Assembly: GCF_900156735.1 (NCBI RefSeq)
Contig: NZ_FTOL01000008.1
Coordinates: 62,001 to 126,000, forward strand
Direction of reading: 5' to 3'
Length of the DNA stretch: 64,000 nt
From: Chryseobacterium ureilyticum
GTDB lineage: Bacteria > Bacteroidota > Bacteroidia > Flavobacteriales > Weeksellaceae
Positions within the stretch are counted from its first letter, which is position 1. Each line of letters starts with the position of its first letter. Made by a program: the position numbers and the translations under genes. Below, piece after piece: positions 60,111 through 64,000 of the stretch. Under the pieces are notes generated by a model that worked only from the letters and a program-made list of their open reading frames with translations, was not told where the DNA came from and made no database searches.

Positions 60111-61169
60111 ATGAAAACTTCATCAAAAATTTTAGCAGCACTGTTATTCATGAGCAGCTTTTCTTTTGGGCAAAATATTACTAAAAAAATTGATTCTATC
60201 ATCAGCGATAATTATAAAAAAAATCCTGAGGTAGGAATTAGTGTTGGCTTTATTAATAACAATGAAGAATATTATACGGCTTATGGCAATTTGAATGCAG
60301 AAAGTCAAGTGAAAATTGATAAAAACTCCATATTCGAAATTGCATCCATTACCAAAATTCTGACTTCTAATTTAATTGCTCAGGCAGTTTTGGAACATAA
60401 ACTTAAGTTAGATGATTATATAGACGGATTTCTTCCCAAAGAATATGTATTGCAGCAAAATCTTAGAAACAAAATTAAGATTTCAGATCTGGCATCACAT
60501 CAGTCTGGTTTGCCGGATATAGACTTTGCCAAATTGATAGAGTTGGACCCACAACAGCCCGTAAGCAATGTGACACAAAGTACATTAACTTCTATAATTA
60601 ATAACTGCAGTGAACTGAAAGATTATGGTAAATACAGATATTCTACGATTGGATATACTTTACTGGGACAAATATTAGAGAAAGTGTATGGGAAAAGCTA
60701 TGATGAAATTATCAGAGCTAAAATGATAAAACCATTGCACCTTACTCATACATTAACGACAGACTTTAATGTAAAAAACATAACGACTGCCCACAATCCA
60801 AATGGTGGTATTCAGGAGTTCTTCAAATGGAATATTACAGCATCTGCAGGATTGGTAAAATCCAATGCATCCGATATGGTTACTTTTTTAAAAGCAGTTC
60901 TGAATAAAGAAACTACAATAGGCAAGGCGGCGATCATCACAGAAAAAATTGTGTATAAAGATGAAAAAAGAGAAATGGGATTAGGATTGAATATCGTAAC
61001 TGATGATAAAAACACCATTTATATGAAATCCGGAGATTCTATGGGACAGTCTTCCATCATTTGCTACAACAGGAATAAAAAATGGGGAATTATCATACTT
61101 CTTGACTATAGAAATTCAAAAATGAGACAGGATCTATTGAATAAAATTTATGATACGGTCCTGAAATAA
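60111..61169 (+). CDS. Serine hydrolase of the beta-lactamase/DD-peptidase fold, exported
   Basis: 352 residues with a signal peptide (KILAALLFMSSFSFGQ). Active-site S79-x-x-K82 (EIASITKIL), and Y177-S-T (RYSTIGYTLLG), the YxN position having Thr instead of Asn. The third motif is the degenerate MKSGDSMGQSS near 306. Class C/esterase group; substrate unknown (peptide, ester or peptidoglycan). First gene of an operon controlled, I infer, by the AraC-type regulator. Confidence 0.85.
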   Translation: MKTSSKILAALLFMSSFSFGQNITKKIDSIISDNYKKNPEVGISVGFINNNEEYYTAYGNLNAESQVKIDKNSIFEIASITKILTSNLIAQAVLEHKLKLDDYIDGFLPKEYVLQQNLRNKIKISDLASHQSGLPDIDFAKLIELDPQQPVSNVTQSTLTSIINNCSELKDYGKYRYSTIGYTLLGQILEKVYGKSYDEIIRAKMIKPLHLTHTLTTDFNVKNITTAHNPNGGIQEFFKWNITASAGLVKSNASDMVTFLKAVLNKETTIGKAAIITEKIVYKDEKREMGLGLNIVTDDKNTIYMKSGDSMGQSSIICYNRNKKWGIIILLDYRNSKMRQDLLNKIYDTVLK

Positions 61170-61223
61170 ATAAAAAATACTTAGCCAAAGAAAAAAACTT
61201 TTACCCTAAAATAATATAATACC

Positions 61224-62684
61224 ATGAAAAATACCTTTTATTTACTACTTGCTACTCTCATCATCCTGAGTTGTCATACAAGAAATAATGCAGTAACCTC
61301 AAAAAGAGAATATAGTTTTCTTAAAGATAGTTTGCATATTGAAAAACAATTAGAAAAGAATAAGCTTCCTGGATTTAGCTTTGTTGTTTTTGAAAATTAT
61401 AAGATTGTGTACTCAGATCAATGGGGCGTAAAATCAATGGGTTCTAAAGAAAATATAGATGAAAATACAGCCTTTTCCACTGCATCTATTTCAAAACCAA
61501 TAACAGCACTTCTTTGTCATATCCTCGAAGAAAAAGGATTAATTAATCTGAATGAGCCAATAGATAAGTATTTAAAACGTTGGCATTTACCAAAAAGTAA
61601 GTTTACTGAAAACAATAGCCCAACCTGGAAACAGTTTTTTAATCATACGGCTGGTACAAGTCAGGGAGGTTTTGAAGACCATTACGAAGGAGAAACAATT
61701 CCAACTATAAAACAAAGCCTTCTAGGACAGATCCCAAGATATGATAAGGAAATTGAATTCCTGTTCACACCGGGAACCAACTTTGAATACAGTGGTGGCG
61801 GATATGTAATTGTGCAGATGGCATTAGAAGATACTCTGAATAAATCTATTGCAGAACTGGCACAGGAATATATTTTTTCTCCCCTTGGCATGAAGAATAC
61901 TACAATGATACAGCCGAATGAAAAAGGTTTTCCATCAAATACAGCTCTGGTTCATGACAAAGACGGAAAAGTGATTAGAACAGGATTACCAATAACACCA
62001 CAGGTAGGGGCTTCCGGAATGTGGTCCACACCAACTGATTTGGCTAAACTTTCTATCGAGATCCAAAATGCCTTGCGAAATAAAAACAACAAAGTGATTT
62101 CTCATAATGTAGCTAAAAAAATAACTGAAGTAACTACTTTGAAAAATGCTGTGGGCGGATGGAGCTATGGATGGCAAAAGTCTTTTGGGTATAACAATTA
62201 TGATTGGTTCTCATGTAACGGGTCTAATACTGGAGTTGGAGGGAATGTTTTAGCTTCTATGACAGATGGTAATGGGATGGTATATCTTGCCAATGGTGAA
62301 AAACCAAATCGTTTTCCTGTGATGAATAATACAAGAGTAAAGGTTCTTACATTGATGAATTGGGATAAGGCAACTCAAGAAGACATTCAGCCAATACCAG
62401 CAGATTTAAAAGAAAAGCTAGTAGGGACTTATAACGACTTCTTATATGGACAAGGTATGGAAACCAAAATAGTAGAAAAGAACAATCGTCTTTATGTAGA
62501 ATCTATGCTTTTGGATTTCCTTAAAGGAAAAAATGAGAATGAATTACTGTATCTGAAAAACGGAACCTTCAAAATCGTAGATTATCCAAATGTACTAAAA
62601 TTTGATTTTAGCAATGGGAAGGTAAACGCTGTTGCTTTAACAAGAGGTTCTATGAAAACAGAAGTTCAAATTACAAAAAAATAA
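61224..62684 (+). CDS. Serine hydrolase of the beta-lactamase/DD-peptidase fold, lipoprotein
   Basis: 486 residues. Lipobox ILSC with Cys17 (LLATLIILSCHTRN). Active site S88-I-S-K91 (FSTASISKPI), Y189-S-G in FEYSGGGYVIVQ (YxN position is Gly), and GNVLASMTDGNGMVYLANGE in the C-terminal half. A C-terminal domain from about 395 (VGTYNDFLYGQGMETKIVEKNNRLYVE) is a lipocalin-like extension. Different in sequence from its neighbour, so not a simple tandem duplicate. Membrane-anchored partner or backup enzyme of the operon. Confidence 0.85.
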   Translation: MKNTFYLLLATLIILSCHTRNNAVTSKREYSFLKDSLHIEKQLEKNKLPGFSFVVFENYKIVYSDQWGVKSMGSKENIDENTAFSTASISKPITALLCHILEEKGLINLNEPIDKYLKRWHLPKSKFTENNSPTWKQFFNHTAGTSQGGFEDHYEGETIPTIKQSLLGQIPRYDKEIEFLFTPGTNFEYSGGGYVIVQMALEDTLNKSIAELAQEYIFSPLGMKNTTMIQPNEKGFPSNTALVHDKDGKVIRTGLPITPQVGASGMWSTPTDLAKLSIEIQNALRNKNNKVISHNVAKKITEVTTLKNAVGGWSYGWQKSFGYNNYDWFSCNGSNTGVGGNVLASMTDGNGMVYLANGEKPNRFPVMNNTRVKVLTLMNWDKATQEDIQPIPADLKEKLVGTYNDFLYGQGMETKIVEKNNRLYVESMLLDFLKGKNENELLYLKNGTFKIVDYPNVLKFDFSNGKVNAVALTRGSMKTEVQITKK

Positions 62685-62697
62685 ATACAGATTTCTC

Positions 62698-63249
62698 ATG
62701 AAAAAATTACTGACCGGAATTGCACTATTCCATGCTCTCTTTGCATATTCGCAACAAGATGACAAAACAACAGCACTTTCTGATATTACAGAAAAAGTAA
62801 AGAAATACTATGTTGATAAAGATACTTATAAAAAAGTAGAATCGTTATTTCAGACTGAACTTAAAAAAGGGACATTCAATAATCTGAATAAAAAAGATTT
62901 TGCAGCACTTGTCACACAGAAGTTAAGAACAGAGATTAAAGATGAACATTTTTTCTTTAAATATCTTGACAACTATAACCCTGAAAAACTAGAGGATGAA
63001 AAAGAAAAAGAGAAATTAATAGATCTTCATAATAGTTTTGAAAATTTCGGTTTTGAAACAGTGCGTAGATTGGAAGGGAATATTGGGTATATTAATTATA
63101 AAGGCTTTGCTTCCCTTAAATCGAGTGCTAATACATTGGCAGCGGCTATGAACTTTGTTGCCAATACCAACTCCCTGATTATTGATCTTAGAGAAAATGG
63201 AGGCGGAGATAACGATACACTTATGTTATTCTGTAGTTATTTTTTTTAA
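62698..63249 (+). pseudogene. S41 family peptidase, truncated at its 3' end by an element insertion
   Basis: N-terminal 183 residues of an S41 (C-terminal processing-type) peptidase with signal peptide (MKKLLTGIALFHALFAYSQ). A helical region at 20-115 is followed by GNIGYINYKGFASLKSSANTLAAAMNFVANTNSLIIDLRENGGGDNDTL, the start of the catalytic domain. The gene ends at TATTTTTTTTAA, before the Ser and Lys of the active site. Shifting frame by one T yields only four more residues before another stop, so it is a true truncation rather than a frameshift. The next gene is an integrase. Some function of the remainder cannot be excluded. Confidence 0.75.
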
Positions 63250-63281
63250 TAAAAAAGATTAGTAAAAAGCAAAAATAAGCA

Positions 63282-63299
63282 AAACGGTTAAAACCGTTT
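63282..63299. repeat. 8-bp inverted repeat AAACGGTT/AACCGTTT at the element end
   Basis: A perfect stem separated by two bases, 33 bases beyond the truncated S41 stop. There is no long T tract, so terminator function is doubtful. It could be an integrase-binding arm site or part of the attachment site. Confidence 0.45.
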
Positions 63300-63371
63300 A
63301 TATACAATGCTTTATAAAACAGTAGTCTTAGTTTGGAACTCGGTGTCTGATAGGTTTTGGTCTTAAAAATA

Positions 63372-63379
63372 CAAAGATA
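63372..63379 (-). promoter_or_regulatory. Leftward -7 box TATCTTTG near the element end
   Basis: CAAAGATA on the plus strand. It points out of the element toward the S41 remnant and could give antisense transcript of the hydrolase operon or an excision-related RNA. Confidence 0.4.
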
Positions 63380-63510
63380 GGTTACTAATTCATTACCGAT
63401 TTATAAAGTAACCTTTCAGCATAACTGATTATATTTCAGTGTTTTGCGCTATTTTTCATATTCCCTTGTAAATCAATGTAATTTAATTTTAAACATTAAA
63501 CATTTGAGTT

Positions 63511-64000
63511 ATGGAACAGACAAAAAAATCCACGTTCAAGCTACTTTTCTACTTAAAAAAGAACGAGCCGAAAAAGAATGGTAATGCTCCTATTATGGCA
63601 CGCATTACCATTGATGGGACACCTAAGACTTTGGGAACTAAGTTAGAAATCAACCTCAATAATTGGGATTTAAAGTACGGAAGAGTTGAAGGCAAGAGTG
63701 CAAAAGCACTAGGTATTAATCAAAAATTGGATAATATACGGGCACGTATCGATACCCTTTATGAAGATATGATGAAACACGAGGGTTTTGTAACGGCACA
63801 AAAGCTGAAACTTGCATTTCTAGGTGTTGGTGTAATGGAAGATTCCTTGCTGAAAGTATTTAAAAAGAATAATGATGATTTTGGAAAAATGGTAGTACAA
63901 GGAGAACGCTCCGAAAGTACCTACTATAAGTACAAAATTGTCTATAACCATGTTGCTGAATTTATTAAAAGCAGGTATCATCGTGATGACATGGCGTTCA
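63511..64000 (+). CDS. Tyrosine recombinase/integrase, 3' end cut by window edge
   Basis: First 163 residues of a site-specific integrase of the Bacteroidota CTn type. N-terminal Arm-binding domain (FKLLFYLKKNEPKKNGNAPIMARITIDGTPKTLGTKLEINLNNWDLKYGRVEGK at about 10-65) then a helical SAM-like core-binding domain (DSLLKVFKKNNDDFGKMV ... TYYKYKIVYNHVAEFIKSRY). The catalytic R-H-R-Y region lies outside the window. ATG at 63511. Placement beside a truncated gene marks it as the integrase at the boundary of an integrated element. Confidence 0.9.
   Translation, partial: MEQTKKSTFKLLFYLKKNEPKKNGNAPIMARITIDGTPKTLGTKLEINLNNWDLKYGRVEGKSAKALGINQKLDNIRARIDTLYEDMMKHEGFVTAQKLKLAFLGVGVMEDSLLKVFKKNNDDFGKMVVQGERSESTYYKYKIVYNHVAEFIKSRYHRDDMAF

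Larger units (their letters stand above)
63250..64000. mobile_element. Left end of an integrative element, continues beyond the window
   Basis: Starts where the S41 gene loses homology and includes a tyrosine recombinase of the conjugative-transposon type. The exact end is not known: candidates are the T-tract at 63240-63248 and the stem at 63282-63299. Everything to the right of 63249 has no link to the hydrolase cluster. Confidence 0.65.

Noticed and set aside
62698..63300. S41 peptidase as a simple frameshift in the T8 tract
   Set aside because: Removing one T adds only FNKKD-like residues before a stop, and no peptidase homology continues in any frame, so truncation fits better.
1..64000. 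CRISPR arrays, tRNA and rRNA genes
   Set aside because: No regularly spaced repeats, tRNA cloverleaf-like patterns or rRNA sequence were noticed on either strand. I looked by eye only, so an isolated tRNA could have been missed.

Overview
The window looks like chromosome of a Flavobacteriia bacterium, most likely Chryseobacterium or a close Weeksellaceae relative. I infer this from the low GC, from promoters of the Bacteroidota type (TAnnTTTG -7 boxes, often only 8 to 20 bases before the start codon), from few clear Shine-Dalgarno sites, and from marker genes: PorQ of type IX secretion next to cmk, a fused CcsB/CcsA (ResB-CcsA) protein, TamL, two lipoproteins of an RND pump, lysine 6-aminotransferase, and tandem GG-leader 'bacteriocin-like' peptides. 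No rRNA, tRNA or CRISPR array was seen. The species was not tested by any search.

Layout. 1-8.4 kb: truncated uvrA, a TonB-dependent receptor with a DUF2490 protein, an M48 membrane metallopeptidase with an HD/MESH1-like hydrolase, and a YegP repeat protein. 8.6-15.6 kb: a fatty-acid beta-oxidation operon on the minus strand (MarR regulator, FadB-like, thiolase, acyl-CoA dehydrogenase). Two of its intergenic gaps hold single-gene cassettes flanked by inverted repeats: an IS200-like Y1 transposase and a four-helix-bundle (23S IVS-type) protein. 15.7-18.6 kb: part of an iron/cobalamin-type ABC importer (ATPase, FecCD permease) with a small membrane protein and a TlpA-like lipoprotein. 18.6-35.7 kb: mainly core genes, including PaaE-like reductase, SanA-like protein, TamL, an SpoU methyltransferase, an envelope-stress-like trio with YtxH, cmk, porQ, pyrH, frr, a FabH-like synthase, LptF/G, LolA and FtsK. 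36-45.7 kb: two secreted proteins sharing a C-terminal module, a periplasmic isochorismatase-like hydrolase, a Crp-like regulator, CcsBA, an SPFH/Arc pair and an unlisted 49-residue membrane protein. 45.8-57.9 kb: lysine catabolism (aldehyde dehydrogenase plus lysine 6-aminotransferase), three GNAT acetyltransferases, a GbsR-controlled tripartite RND efflux operon and a MarR/GNAT operon.

58-64 kb is the accessory end and the most interesting part. Two consecutive 50-residue GG-leader peptides, each with four cysteines and its own promoter and terminator, precede a membrane-anchored AraC-type regulator. Downstream of it is a 17-bp direct repeat with 22-bp periodicity, a convincing AraC-type operator, in front of two beta-lactamase-fold serine hydrolases and an S41 peptidase. 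The S41 gene is cut off within its catalytic domain, and the sequence then runs into a tyrosine recombinase of the Bacteroidota conjugative-transposon type that continues past the right edge. I read this as an integrative element inserted into the end of the peptide/hydrolase cluster.
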